This document shows positions 10,742-21,803 of a stretch of 64,000 bases of DNA, piece by piece. How positions within the stretch are numbered: position 1 is the first letter of the stretch; each line of letters starts with the position of its first letter. The stretch is from assembly GCA_032716605.1 (NCBI GenBank), contig CM064480.1, positions 25,906,129 through 25,970,128 on the forward strand. Reading direction: 5' to 3'. The notes beneath the pieces were generated by a model, which was given only the letters and a program-made list of their open reading frames with translations, made no database searches and was not told the DNA's origin. The stretch comes from Paralithodes platypus (Eukaryota; Arthropoda; Malacostraca; Decapoda; Lithodidae). The position numbers and the translations under genes are program-made.

Positions 10742-12057
10742 CAGCTCCTAATCGGTTCCACAGAAATAGAGCTAAGATTGAAACAGCCAGAATCGGGGCA
10801 CTGTTCTTATGGGGAAAATTCTAATCGGTTCTGTGCTCATTCTAAAAGTTGCACTTTTCGTAAATGTTTAGTAGAAGGCCTTTTTTCTAGTTATTAAAAA
10901 CGTATTCTATGGATAGTATGGTGTATTATATGATATATAGAAGCAATAGAACTGTTAAAATTACCAAAATCCATTCTCTTTAGGATTGTCTCTCCCTCCA
11001 CCCTCCCACTGCTCTTAGTTTTGTATTTGGCTTAGCCTAATATACACTTCCCGGGTCATTTTAACAGTTCTATTGCTTCTATATATCGTAGGCCTATAAT
11101 ACACCATAGAATAAGTTTTTAATAACTAGAAAAAAAGGCCCAAATCTAAACAATTACCACACTTTTTCCTAGTGTTAGCCTATGAAAACATGTTTTTTGT
11201 CTAGGCTACATCAAGTAGCCTAGGCCTAAATCTTATGCATTGTAAATAATAATGTAGACATGGCTAAATGACAGTCCTAACCATAAAACTTAGGTGCATT
11301 ATAAATACTGTAGATTGGGGCATTGTTTCTATCATGCAATTTTTTTTAGGCCTAGCCTAGGCCTAGGTTCTAAATTCGTCCAGCCACCCCTCAAGTACCC
11401 ATTTCGCCCCAAATACATCCAATAAATACATATTATGAGGAAAATACGTATAAATACATATTATGAGAAGATTACTTACCATACAGACTTTATTATAAAT
11501 CATTGTCATATTTAGCCTAGCCTAGGCTAGGCATTTCAATCTCTTTCGTCCGACATGGACTGGCCTTTGCTGTGTGTTTTGAGCATGAAATTCCTTCATT
11601 GCTACCACCAGGCCAACCATCCCTATCACTAGATGTACTAGAGGTTATAATAAACGCGAGAGATAAGGGGTTCAGGCACAACAAATCTTGCAAACGGTTG
11701 TTTTGTCAACACAGATACTAGCTAATCTGCAAGCGTCTGCTTAGTGATGACGGCATACAAAGATGGCGGCATCTTGCGCATTTGACGATCGGATCTCGGA
11801 TTCACTCGGATTTCGTCTCTAAACGGCAAGCACCTGGCAGAATATTTTTGTTATGTTAAAACAAAATTATTGTTTTTGTTTGTTTTCTAGTTTTATGATG
11901 AGTTTTTCATTATTTTTGCTCTTTTTTGGGGTTTCGGCTGGGATTTTGATGCGAAAATTGAGGCTTTTGGCGCGAAAATTGAAATTGGGAATATTTGGTG
12001 TGTGCCACGAAATTTGAATCAGCGAAGACTGATGTAGCGAAAATGGGGGTTCCACTG
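10742..12057. mobile_element. Non-autonomous TA element in DIRS Gag, with internal foldback
   Basis: TA occurs at 10740-10741 and 12058-12059. The right terminus read inward starts CAGTGGAACCCCCATT, typical of Tigger/pogo-like elements. The left terminus starts CAGCTCCTAATCGG, so the two ends match poorly beyond CAG. Excision restores the Gag frame AHKAL-HCDDEALW, which supports both boundaries. Near the right end the motif GCGAAAATTG recurs (11950-12020). No transposase is recognised. Several CTAGGCCTA palindromes lie inside. Confidence 0.8.
10877..11140. repeat. About 85-bp inverted repeat (foldback) with 95-bp loop
   Basis: The arm 10877-10963 (GGCCTTTTTTCTAG through CAATAGAACTGTTAA) is mirrored at 11058-11140, with a small insertion in each arm. 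The loop holds a CT-rich tract. Weak similarity continues outward on both sides, so this may be a MITE nested in the larger TA element. I could not fix a target duplication. Confidence 0.85.
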
Positions 12058-12059
12058 TA

Positions 12060-12411
12060 ATGCCTTATGGGCAATGTCTTTGGAATAGGCATTAAAAATG
12101 TTCTTAATTTCTTTCAGTGCCACAAGGCACGATTGGTCTCTCTTATTAAACAATTCAGAACGTAGGTCAGAGCAAATGGGACACCTCTTAGTAACCCAGA
12201 GGCCCCGCGACCTATCTAGGCACTTAACGCACTTCATGCAGAGTTTATGTGCAAAGACCGGAATTAGAGAGCAAGTGGGTGTAGCACAAAGAGTTAATTA
12301 CGACCCCCCCCCGCTGCGATCGGCCCCTTCCCCTGTAGACCTGTGCCGCTTACTGATGTGCTGTGATCTGGAAATAGAACATTTCCAGGAACCGAGAGGT
12401 TCACACATCAT
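12060..12411 (-). pseudogene. DIRS Gag, N-terminal zinc-finger part
   Basis: The ATG at 12409-12411 opens a frame beginning MMCEPLGSWKC. After a frameshift in a run of G near 12305 it continues with several Cys pairs (CVKC, CPIC) and a His/Cys pattern resembling a zinc-binding module, then a lysine-rich helix ending AHKAL at 12060. The frame is cut by the TA element at 10742-12057. Removing that element joins AHKAL to HCDDEALWEHL without a shift, which shows both parts belong to one Gag. The role in RNA binding and particle assembly is inferred from its place upstream of the RT. Confidence 0.6.
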
Positions 12412-13376
12412 AAACACCCCCAAATACGCCGGAAAATTAGCTGTAGAGTGTAGACCAACCGCTACCCTAAGCTGTACTTGTTTGTGAAAAAGCCATGATG
12501 ACCTTTTCGTTTTCTAGAACTACTTACCTGTGACAAAGTGTCACCGGCCCAAAATAACCATTTAGTTAACTAACGGATCGTCTATTAGGACCTGAGAGAT
12601 AGTTAATTACCTCACTGGACTTTTCCGCCGGGCGTTATAAGTCAAATCATGCCGCGTGAGGCTATCGGTTTGGGCGAGTTCACTCGGCTGGGCCGATATT
12701 ACTTCCCTTAGGAATTTGCATTTCCGCCGGGAGTCTAGTGGTACACCACACCACGCCGGGTTATTTGGAATTTTCCTTTCTCGCCTGCAAGGCGAGTATC
12801 TGGCGTCAATACACAGAAAGATCGCCGGAAGAAAAAATCAAACTTTGAAGGTACCGACTTATCTGAGAAAGTCAACCACCAACAAAAACCCCACAAAATA
12901 AGTGAGAACGTCTCCTGACACCCTGCTTAACATGTATAATATCTCCACATGAAAGCGAGGGTCATATCTTAGGGCTAATACACAGTATTAATTAAGCAAT
13001 AAAAAATACCCCTAGCCTACTAAGAATAACCCCTACTGAGGCTGGCCACGAGGCTCATGGTAATAATTGCACTGAATATGTTACCCTTACCTCCGAAGAA
13101 GACACAGCAGCAGCGAACGCAGAAAACCCCACGGCCGAGGGGAAAAAGAGCAAACTCGGGTTCTGGAAAGTTCCACACCACGTGTGGCAACTCTTAGACC
13201 AGAACGTCTGCTAAAAATAAGTAAAATGCAACTACCTCAGAGAGATGGCTAGAAGCATAGTTCTGTGGATGTAAATAGCCTCCTAAATAACTAGTATATA
13301 GCAAAACTAAGGCGCAGAAACAAGAACAAATACACATGACGCGCGGGCCCGAAGCGGACCGTCATGGCGCCTACAC
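12412..13376. other. Probable DIRS leader, no gene seen
   Basis: This stretch lies directly upstream (minus sense) of the Gag ATG. It contains GC-rich blocks (CCGCCGGG occurs repeatedly, 12627-12735) and AT-rich blocks but no coding motif. It may be the 5' leader and terminal repeat of the DIRS element. I did not find a matching repeat on the far side. Confidence 0.35.
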
Positions 13377-13380
13377 TTAA

Positions 13381-13861
13381 CCCTTCCTACCCGGGCTGTC
13401 TTACCCAATGACGGTCGCCCCTACCCGGGCGATATGGCTGAAAAACGTCTAGGCCTAGGCTACCGTATTTATGTTTATTTTCACTGCTAGAACTTTCCCA
13501 CTCATCTATAAACGTAGTGCGGTTTTCAATCTGTATTTTGGCGTTGAGTAGAGCTCTGTAAGTCAACTGGTTCAGTTGTGATGACGATTTCAGTGGAGCC
13601 AATATTGCAGAGATGTTGCCAATATAGGGGCTTTTCAGACACTAATTTCGTCTGACGTCAGAACAATAACATTGAAGAGTCTTCTCCTTCTTGTTTTCGG
13701 AGGTGCGGTGACGCAACGCTTGGGTTTGTTGACATACGTCGTACGCACGGCGTTCAGACCAAGCTTAATTAGGCTATTAAGCTGCTGCCTTAGGTAAGGC
13801 ATACCGGGTAGCGGCCCTTCTTTCGAGCTGTCCTTACCTAAGGCAGACCGGGTAGGAAGGG
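13381..13861. mobile_element. TTAA-flanked MITE (piggyBac type), 481 bp
   Basis: The ends are inverted copies, CCCTTCCTACCCGG and CCGGGTAGGAAGGG, flanked by TTAA at 13377-13380 and 13862-13865. This matches piggyBac target choice and terminal form. The interior is non-coding; minus-strand open frames in it show no motif. Its interior differs from the TTAA MITEs further right, so it is a separate subfamily. Confidence 0.9.
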
Positions 13862-13865
13862 TTAA

Positions 13866-14235
13866 GTACCCTATTTTAACACTTCCCTGCGGACATACCA
13901 ATGGGGCTGTCAGTCCTAGCCAGTCTAAACCTATTCTATAACAACTCAGATATATACAAATGAGCAAAAGACTCACTAGAGTTGAACGAATGAAGAATAA
14001 AGCGGAGCACTGGCGAGGCACCTCTGCACAGTATGGCCGCAGGGGAAGGAAGGAGGAATGGCGTCGCTTGGTTCAGCGTCTCGGGTAGAATCCACAAAAG
14101 ACATCCACGGGTTGGAAAGCTTTAATATAACAATTATTAAGTTAATTTTTGTTTTATTTGTTACAAAGTTTTTTCGTAGTGAGTACCCAATCATAAAGGT
14201 CATTCCATAAGAGAATTAGCGTTGCACTTACGATG
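13866..14235. other. Unassigned DNA
   Basis: No feature recognised between the TTAA MITE and the foldback element. It may be part of the DIRS leader or its flank. Confidence 0.3.
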
Positions 14236-14237
14236 TA

Positions 14238-15170
14238 CAGTAAACTTCCGTTAATCCGAAGGGCAGCGGACCGGCCCTCATTCGGATTAGTGGATTTTTC
14301 GGATTATCGGACTTTACCCCTATGAACCTGTGTATTAATGGCCTGACGAAAACATTGAGGCATTAGGCCACCCAAATGACACACACACATATCATATGTT
14401 CATGAAATCACTTCAAAAGTTTACCATTGTCATTGTAGCCTATTACCTACTTCAAAACATTCAGATTAATGGTCAAAGGAATCTGCTGATATAAACGTAA
14501 ACACCATATGTCCGCATCGTCTACTAGCGAGTTTGTCTTGCTCTTGAAGATCAGATCAGATGTGGTTCGGGAAGTAATGCCTTAACAACGGCACTTCCCT
14601 GAGAGGTTCTTGTAATTTTCCTTTTGTGATTTTCCTTTTGTGATGTGCTCTGTTATATTATATTGTATTGAAAGCACCCTTGTCTTGTTGTCTTGAAAGC
14701 ACCCTTGGGACGCTCCGATCACTGAACTATAAATACAGTAGTAGCGTATCGGAACATCCAAAGGTGCGTTTTCAAGCTCAAGACTGCTGAATGCGCTTGC
14801 AGAAAATGCGGTGCAAGCCAGTAGTGCATCGGAGCATCCCAAGAATGCGTTCAAGAGCCAAACAAACGCTCTAGCAGACGATGTGGTGTTTACGTTTATA
14901 TCAGTAGCTTCCTTTGACTATTAATCTGAATGTTTTGAAGTAGGTAATAGGCTACAATAACAATGGTAAACTTTTAAAGTGAATTCATGAACATATGATA
15001 TGTGTGTGCTCCATTATGTGTCATTTGAGTGGACTAATGCCTCAAAAAGGGGACTTTGGGACTTCTTGAAATTCGGACCATCGGGTGAATTCGGATTTGG
15101 CCTCAAATTGAAAAATTCGGACTATTGGGAGATTCGAATCATCGGTCGTCGGATTAAAGGACTTTTACTG
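14238..15170. mobile_element. Long-armed TA foldback element, copy 1
   Basis: It starts CAGTAAACTTCCGTTAAT and ends with the inverse, with TA at 14236-14237 and 15171-15172. The two outer arms (about 14238-14510 and 14885-15170) are inverted copies, sharing for example CTGATATAAACG against CGTTTATATCAG. Subterminal motifs of the form ATTCGGA/CGGATTA recur in both arms. The central part repeats AAAGCACCCTTG and has no transposase. The same element occurs at 47421-48386, confirming the ends. Confidence 0.92.
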
Positions 15171-15172
15171 TA

Positions 15173-15507
15173 GTACTCTTTCCCCTGCGGCGGGTGTTTC
15201 GAACAGGCTGACCGCGGGTGCTTGAAAGAGAGCTATTATATTAACCCCTTCAGACTCATATGACACAGAGGTTGCCAGATTAGCAATAAGAAATAGAGTT
15301 CTCTCACTCTTATAATTACCTCTCCAAAATTAGTTTTCTGCCCACAGCTAACTCAAAGACAACTGCAGAGGTTGAAGTAACTAAACTAAAGGTTTGTAAA
15401 TACCCCTGATGGTAATAAAGGCTTTAAAGTATCCCTAATAGGCTCAAAATTGCATCATATGTTGGAGAGGGTTAATAGGCATATCGTCAATGATGGAGGG
15501 GCCACTA
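15173..15507. other. Unassigned DNA with a possible TTAA-element end
   Basis: TTAACCCCTTCAGACTC at about 15240 looks like a piggyBac-type terminus, but I could not find its partner end. Otherwise nothing is recognised before LINE-A copy 2. Confidence 0.3.
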
Positions 15508-15523
15508 ATAAATACACATTGCC

Positions 15524-16140
15524 ATCATACAAGAAACAAAACTCTGCACAACACAAAAAACACCTACATTTCAAGAGTTCACCACCATCAGACAAGACCG
15601 AGCCGTCGGCGGTGGCGGTGGCGGTGGCCTCATCACCCTGGTACACTAAGACATAACATAATTATATAGTCACCAGTGTACAAACCAAATCTCTCCTCCC
15701 CCCAAATGATAACACAACAGAAATACAGTCAATTAAAATACGCACTGGCAACAACTCCAACATAACCATCATAAACACATACTGTACATCCCTCCCCAAA
15801 CATCCCCTACAGTACCAAATGAATACAGACCACACTTACAACACATCACAAACACCCCACACACATCATCCTGGGTGGTGACTTCAACGCCAAGACGTCG
15901 GCCTGGTTTGTCGACAACCCCGACACAGACAGAGGGCTGGTACTACAAAACCAAACCGATAACCTCATCATCCTTAACGACATCCATCAACATACCCATA
16001 TTCCTCACCAAGCCCTCTATAACCCATCATCTGCAGACATCACCTTTTGCTCCCCAGAACTCGCCCCCACAACATCCTGGAGGGTGGTCAGAACCTTAGG
16101 CTCTGACCACCTCCCGATCATTATCACCACCAAAACCAGA
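15524..16140 (+). pseudogene. LINE-A2 endonuclease (partial)
   Basis: The frame reads IAIIQETKLCTTQKTP, IRQDRAVGG with a run of extra Gly codons (GGTGGC repeated, 15610-15630), a stop at about 15650, then IINTYCTSLPK and LGGDFNAKTSAWF in a further phase, and LGSDHLPIIITT at the RT junction. The Glu, D-x-N and S-D-H motifs of the APE-type endonuclease are all identifiable. The first part of the domain is missing because the insertion is 5'-truncated. Confidence 0.78.
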
Positions 16141-18578
16141 CTCACCCCAGCTAGCCACAAACACACATACACCAATTATAAAAGAGCTAACTGGGAAGCA
16201 TTCACAAATGAGACAGAACAACACTTCACAACTCTAAACAGTACACCCATCACTAACATCAACAATGCTGTACACATACTCAATAAAACTATCCAAAACG
16301 CTGACAAGAAACACATTCGAAGAGGTAACAGAAAAAGACACAACCCCAACTTCACACCAGAAATTCAAAACCTCATCAGACAACGCGACATACTGAAACA
16401 CTCCCCAGCACCCCACACACAAGACATCACACAACAAATTCAAGCACTCAACACCCAAACTAACAACAAAATACAAGAACAACAAAAACTAAATTGGAAT
16501 AACTTCCTACAAACACTTGATCACAAAACAAACCCCAAAAAACTCTACAAAACACTAAACAGCATCACACTTTCCAACAGCAACACAACACAATCACATG
16601 CTGCAATCACAACAACAGACTCTACTCCTTCATGTAAACAACAAGCAAACACTCTCATCAATCACTTCTCACATGTCAGCCACCTAAAACCTCACAAAGA
16701 CGACCGACGTGTCATCCGACGTAAGAGACAATTCCCCACAGACCACGACTATACACCCTTCACCAATCACCAGACAAAGCATATCATCAACAATCTCAAG
16801 CACTCACCCGCCTGTGGCCTAGACAACATAAGCAACATACACCTCAGACACCTGGGACCACAAGGCATACAAGCACTCACTAACGTATCAAACTACAGCT
16901 ATTCACACAACACAATACCAGACATTTGGAAGCATGGTATCATCATCACATTCCCCAAACCCAACAAAGACCCCACGCTACCCTCCTCGCACCGCCCCAT
17001 CACACTCCTTTGCTCCCCCTCCAAAGTCATGGAATGCCTAGTATTACAACTAATTACACCTGACCTACCCCTAGCTCCAACACAACATGGCTTTAGGCCA
17101 CTGCACTCCACAAACACTCTTCTCACAGACCTTACACAAAGAGCTTTCGACGGCATCAATTCAGCTAGACCACCACACAATCACTATTAGCCACACTTGA
17201 CATTAGTAAAGCCTTCGATGCCATCCCCCGCCACAACCTAACAAACAAAATCTACAACACAAACATGCACAACAACACAAAAAGGTGGCTGGCCAACTTC
17301 CTAGCAGGCAGATGTGCACACGTATATTTTACCGGTCAGTCATCTAAAATCAGAAACTTTCCAAACGGAGTCCCACAAGGATCCGTCCTATCGCCCGCAC
17401 TCTTCAATCTGTACATGCACGATATAACTACACCCAATACGCCCCAAATAAACTTAGCCTCCTATGCAGATGACATAACACTCACATGCACACACCATGA
17501 CCTAAAAAGAGCAACAGATCTCCTTCAACTCTATCTCAACACACTACATGGCTGGTGCACTACAAACAGACTTAATCTAGCCCCAGCCAAATCCACCGCA
17601 ACCCTGCTCACAAGTTGGACAGGAGAACACGAATACATCCCTCAACTCACCATAAACAACACACCCCTAACACATACACACACACCCAAAATCCTAGGAG
17701 TAACATATGATACTCATATGACATTCAAACAGCACACCACAAACATTAAAAAGAAACTGACACCCAGACTTAACGCCCTCAGGTCACTTGCTCACACAAA
17801 ATTTGGACACAACAAAGAAACTACCACCACAGTATATAAACAATACATAAGATCAGTGATGGAATACGCAAGCCCAGCCTGGGCTTCTAACCTAGCTGAA
17901 ACACATCATAAGACCTTACAGACTATTCAAAACAAAGCCCTGAAGATCATTACAGGCTGCACAGCTACTGCACCCACAGATCACCTACATCAAGAAACCA
18001 AAATCCTCAAAGTCAAAGACCATCTGGACATGAGAGGCACTCAATTCCTGGCAGCAGCCTCCATGAACCAAGACCACCCACTAAACTACATGGCAACACA
18101 CCCACAGACACCAAGAAATATCAAAACAACACCCAACACACGGTATCACACACAATTATTGTCCTCTCTCCCTCCCTGCCCACCCCGAACCAACATCCAG
18201 AAGCACATCCATACTCATATCTCTCACCGATCCATCCACTCACTCACAGACAACACGCAGCTGCATGCACGACCTCCCGAAATCCATCCTTCCGAATCCT
18301 CCCTTCCTCGTGAGGACAGAGTCCACCTGGCCAGGCTGAGATGCGGACACCATCCAGCTCTCCTGAGCTATCAGAAGAGACTGGATGACTCCGTTGTCGA
18401 CGCCTGCCCGGGATGTAACACAGCACCCCATACCATTAAACACATCATAGAAGACTGCATTTCACACAACCACTTACGCCAACAACACAATCTACACTCA
18501 ATGAGAGCTCTGTGGGAAAGCCCAATCGTGGCCATGGCCTCTCTCAGGGACTCGGGGCTGTTCGGCCAGGCAGCTTAG
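16084..18578 (+). pseudogene. LINE-A2 reverse transcriptase, one frameshift
   Basis: Two long frames (16084-17190 and 17265-18578) are one protein split by a single-base deletion in ACACAATCACTATTAG, where copy 1 has an extra G. Visible blocks: ACGLDNISNIHL, IITFPKPNKDP, QHGFRPLHSTNT, DISKAFDAIPRHNL, FPNGVPQGSVLSPALF and SYADDITL. The C-terminal CPGCNTAPHTIKHIIEDC and terminal GLFGQAA are intact. With about 800 residues after the endonuclease, this copy is the best template for reconstructing the family by comparison. Confidence 0.92.
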
Positions 18579-18597
18579 GGAACAACAACAACAACAA

Positions 18598-18977
18598 CTC
18601 TTAACCGTCGGGGATGTTTGTAACTTCTACTACCTGCCAGGCCTAAACAAGCTTCATTCCATGCTCTTTTTCATGCATAAACAAGAGCCAGAGCGTAATA
18701 CAATTATGTAACCGTGAAAGCGCGATAATAGAGCTTTCCAATGACACCTGAATCATCCTTGTATGACCACGGGTTATCATGTAGCGATCGCGCAACACGA
18801 GGTGAAAAACCCTAAAATACGGTAATTTCCCAAGTTTTTTCGTGGTCTCGCGAGGCCGTGGGTGTGGAATGTTGCAGAGGTAGTGTCAGTCGCGGCACTG
18901 GGGCCGTGCCGAACGGTCAGAGCCCGCCTATCGTCCTCCCTGTCCTCCCTGTCGTTCCTGTCGTTCCTGTTTAACAA
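18598..18977. other. Unassigned DNA
   Basis: Short tandem CCTCCCTGT and CGTTCCTGT units occur near 18935-18970. A TTAACCGTCGGGG start at about 18600 resembles a TTAA-element end without a partner. No gene seen. Confidence 0.3.
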
Positions 18978-18989
18978 ACCTCTTAGACT

Positions 18990-20365
18990 TCTTCCACGAT
19001 ATCCTCAACCTCTACGATGAGAGTAAAGCTGTAGATATTATATACTGTACCTTGATTTTCAGAAGGCCTTTGACAAAGTTCCCCACAAATGTTTACTGCT
19101 AAAACTAAAAGCGCATGGAATACAAGACGGTGTGTTGAAATGGATAGAAAATTGGCTCAGCTACAGAAAGCAAAGAGTAGTCATAAACGGTAAGGCATCT
19201 AAATGGACCAATGTAAGTAGCGGGGTACCCCAGGGATCGGTACTAGGACCAATTATCTTTCTAATTTACATCAACGACATAGATGAGGGTCTCACCTGTA
19301 CAATCTCAAAATTTGCTGACGATACAAAAATAGCGAATAGCGTACTCTCAAAAGAACAAGTTGACGATATGCAATACAATCTAGATAAGTTGTCATGTTG
19401 GTCCCAAATTTGACAAATGAGTTTCAATGCGGATAAATGTAAAGTACTACATATCGGATACCAAAATGAGAAAGCAAACTATTTGATGAATGGCACTCAG
19501 CTTAAGAATGTAAACAGAGAAAACCGATCTAACAGAGAAACCGATCTGGGAGTAACAATATCGAGTAACCTAAAACCGAGTCAACAATGTTCAGAAGTTG
19601 TTAAGAAGGCAAACAAAATAATTGGCTTTATAGGCAGGTCATTTGAGCATAAATCTAAAGACATTATCCTAACCCTTTACAATTCCTTAGTCCGCCCTCT
19701 TCTGGAATACTGCGTTCAATCCTGGTGCCCTTATTACCAAAAAGATATAGACAAGCTAGAACGAGTTCAACGTAGAGTTACCAAAAGGATACCTAGCCTA
19801 AAGAACAAACCATACGAGGAGCGTCTTAGAGAATTAAATCTACAGTAGGGTCTCACATAGAACGAGAAATTGGTCGATAAACGAGGCCGTTCTATGTGAT
19901 TTCGTTCTATGTGATCGCGGCATTTTGGTGGCCCAATATGGTCAATGTTCACTGTAAGCGTAAATTTCCGTCAGGAGCGTACGCTACTTTGATGGCGAAA
20001 TCGTTCTATATGATCACATTCGTTCCTAACAAAAATTTTGGAACAATATTTTAGGTCGGTCATTCTATAAGCGACTCGTTCTATGCGAACACGTTCTATG
20101 TGAGCTCCTACTGTATTTCCTTTAACCCAGCGCAGATTAAGGGGCGACTTAATTCAAGTGTTCAAAATCATCAAAGGCATCGACAATATGAACTGTAGTA
20201 AGTACTTCACTATCGACCAATCTAATTACACGCGGGGAAACGGCTGCAAAATTATTGGTAAATCTTTTAACTCACACGAAGCTAAGAATTTCTTCTTCAA
20301 TCGAGTTGTCAACTTATGGAATGGGCTTCCCCGAGATGTTATAGACTGCAGCACCGTTGATTCAT
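18990..20365 (+). pseudogene. LINE-C1 reverse transcriptase (partial)
   Basis: Recognisable blocks: FQKAFDKVPHKCLLLKL, WLSYRKQRVVINGK, SSGVPQGSVLGPIIF, the catalytic box KFADDTKIA, and the thumb and C-terminal region YNSLVRPLLEYCVQSWCPY with VQRRVTKRIPSLK. This pattern is common in CR1/jockey-group LINEs. Defects: a shift near 19065, an in-frame TGA at about 19412 (SCWSQI-stop-QMSF, where Trp is likely ancestral), and insertion of a TA MITE at 19843. The endonuclease and ORF1 are absent from this copy. Confidence 0.88.
19843..20113. mobile_element. TA MITE with internal TTCTATGTGA repeats
   Basis: The ends CAGTAGGGTCTCACAT and ATGTGAGCTCCTACTG are flanked by TA (19841-19842, 20114-20115). 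The motif TTCTATGTGA or close variants recur near 19890, 19905, 20000, 20065, 20080 and 20093. It is 271 bp and non-coding. It is related in its ends and design to 26905-27235. Confidence 0.93.
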
Positions 20366-20369
20366 TTAA

Positions 20370-20859
20370 CCCTCTCACCACGGAAGGGCTCTTGAACGCC
20401 CATAAAAAAGCATATAACAGGTACCCGGAAGGCCTCTTGAACGCCCAGTGGTTGAAAGCCTGTGAGCTTCGTGTGCGAGGCGTCGGTCCGACGCATGTCG
20501 GCAACAGCCGACAATAGCCGGCTGGACCGACGCCCCGCATCTCCGGCCACAAGAAGGAGAGCGTCGCTTGTTCGTGTGTGCCTGTATGTTGTTGTTAAGT
20601 ATCGAAAAGTGGTGTAAAGTGGCTGTTTTGGCCATAAAGTTATCTCCAATGAAATCATCATCACAGCTCAACCAGTTGACTTAGAGAGCTCTACTTAATG
20701 CCATTCTACAGGTAAATAGCACAGCTATGCTTGGGGATGCGTGGGAATGCGGGAAGCAGTCTGATTAACGAATATACGGTAGCCTAGCCTAGACGTTTTT
20801 CGGCCAAAACACCCGGGTTTCGAGGAATATATATATAATACATTGTCGGGGCTGGAGGG
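20370..20859. mobile_element. TTAA MITE, first of a tandem pair
   Basis: It is flanked by TTAA at 20366-20369 and 20860-20863. The right end GGCTGGAGGG inverts the CCCTCCAGCC type; the left end is CCCTCTCACC. The interior carries the family core (TTGAAAGCCTGTGAGC, CGGCTGGACCGACG, AAACACCCGGGTT). It interrupts the LINE-C C-terminus after STVDSF. No coding capacity. Confidence 0.93.
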
Positions 20860-20863
20860 TTAA

Positions 20864-21343
20864 CCCTCTCACCACGGAAGTGCTCTTGAACGCCCATAAA
20901 AAAGCATATAACAGGTACCCGGAAGGCCTCTTGAACGCCCAGTGGTTGAAAGCCTGTGAGCTTCGTGTGCGAGGCGTCGGTCCGACGCATGTAAACAACA
21001 GCCGGCTGGACCGACGCCCCGCATCTCCGGCCACAAGAAGGAGAGCATCGCTTGTTCGTGTGTGCCTGTATATTGTTGTTAAGTATCGAAAAGTGGTGTA
21101 AAGTGGCTGTTTTGGCCATAAAGTTATCTCCAATGAAATCATCATCACAGCTCAACCAGTTGACTTAGAGAGCTCTACTTAATGCCATTCTACAGGTAAA
21201 TAGCACAGCTATGCTTGGGGATGCGTGGGAATGCGGGAAGCAGTCTGATTAACGAATATACGGTAGCCTAGCCTAGACGTTTTTCGGCCAAAACACCCGG
21301 GTTTCGAGGAATATATATATAATACATAGCCGGGGCTGGAGGG
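20864..21343. mobile_element. TTAA MITE, second of a tandem pair
   Basis: It begins directly after the single TTAA shared with the first copy and ends at TTAA 21344-21347. It is nearly the same sequence in the same orientation, but lacks a short internal duplication (CGGCAACAGCCGACAATAGC region) of the first copy. LINE-C resumes right after the last TTAA. Confidence 0.93.
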
Positions 21344-21416
21344 TTAAACTTCGCCTAGACAAATATCTCGCATCAAACCTGCGACTGACTGCGTTTATAA
21401 ATTAATAACTTTATTT

Positions 21417-21752
21417 TATCCTCCCCTCAGTTACTAACCGATCTGTCCCCTACTAACTTCCTAATCCTGCCATGGACATTAGTTCCAGGGCAGTAGTTCC
21501 CTTTCCAATGTTCCCTTACCCACTCTAAACCACTGTTTGGACACTTGATCCTCAGTGTTTTGGAGGACAAGCAGCCTAGAAGGGTCACTAGATCTGTTGT
21601 TGCTTGATTTCCTTTGTACTCCTTTGTACTCCCAATGCGTAGACTCTCTCTCAGAGCCGATAATATGCTCAAAATCCTTTCCGACATATGTCGGGCACCG
21701 CAGGGTGGCCATTATTCTCTCGGCCGACATATGCCGGGCCCCGCGGCTTGAG
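21417..21752. other. Unassigned DNA ending in a TTAA-element-like terminus
   Basis: The left part may be the LINE-C 3' untranslated region. The right part has CCGACATATGTCGGGC and CCGACATATGCCGGGC, imperfect palindromes, then GGCTTGAGGGTTAA, which resembles a piggyBac-type right end. The LINE-A sequence that follows starts at the TTAA, so a rearrangement or deletion probably removed the left half of a MITE together with upstream LINE-A. Confidence 0.4.
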
Positions 21753-21803
21753 GGTTAAAATACGCACTGGCAACACATCCAACATAACCATTATAAACAC
21801 ATA

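Larger units (their letters stand above)
1343..12411 (-). mobile_element. DIRS-like retroelement with three nested insertions
   Basis: Gag, reverse transcriptase and RNase H are laid out in that order on the minus strand and become continuous when three insertions are removed: 1615-2853, 5197-9110 and 10742-12057. The RT has the DIRS-type block LDLTDAYWHVPV and a YLDD catalytic box. The RNase H follows directly with no integrase, as in DIRS and Ngaro elements. I could not place a tyrosine recombinase or the split terminal repeats, so both ends are approximate. Stops and frameshifts throughout, plus the insertions, mark it as the oldest element of this block. Confidence 0.82.
15508..18597 (+). 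mobile_element. LINE-A copy 2, 5'-truncated, best preserved
   Basis: It begins inside the endonuclease domain (sequence equivalent to about 8255 of copy 1) and runs to the AAC-repeat tail at 18580-18597. The coding region is open apart from shifts in the endonuclease part and a one-base loss near 17180. No clear target duplication was found. Comparison with copy 1 shows the same protein with scattered substitutions, so the family was recently enough active to keep three recognisable copies here. Confidence 0.92.
18978..21416 (+). mobile_element. LINE-C copy 1, 5'-truncated, with three insertions
   Basis: It begins in the RT palm (VDIIY...DFQKAFDKVPHK) and ends with the C-terminal peptide KLRLDKYLASNLRLTAFIN before an AT-rich tail near 21416. 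A TA MITE (19843-20113) and two TTAA MITEs (20370-20859, 20864-21343) sit inside. Removing each rejoins the protein frame (LRELNL to LIQVFKIIKG; STVDSF to KLRLDK). Related copies are at 31041-31215 and 58446-64000. Confidence 0.88.
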
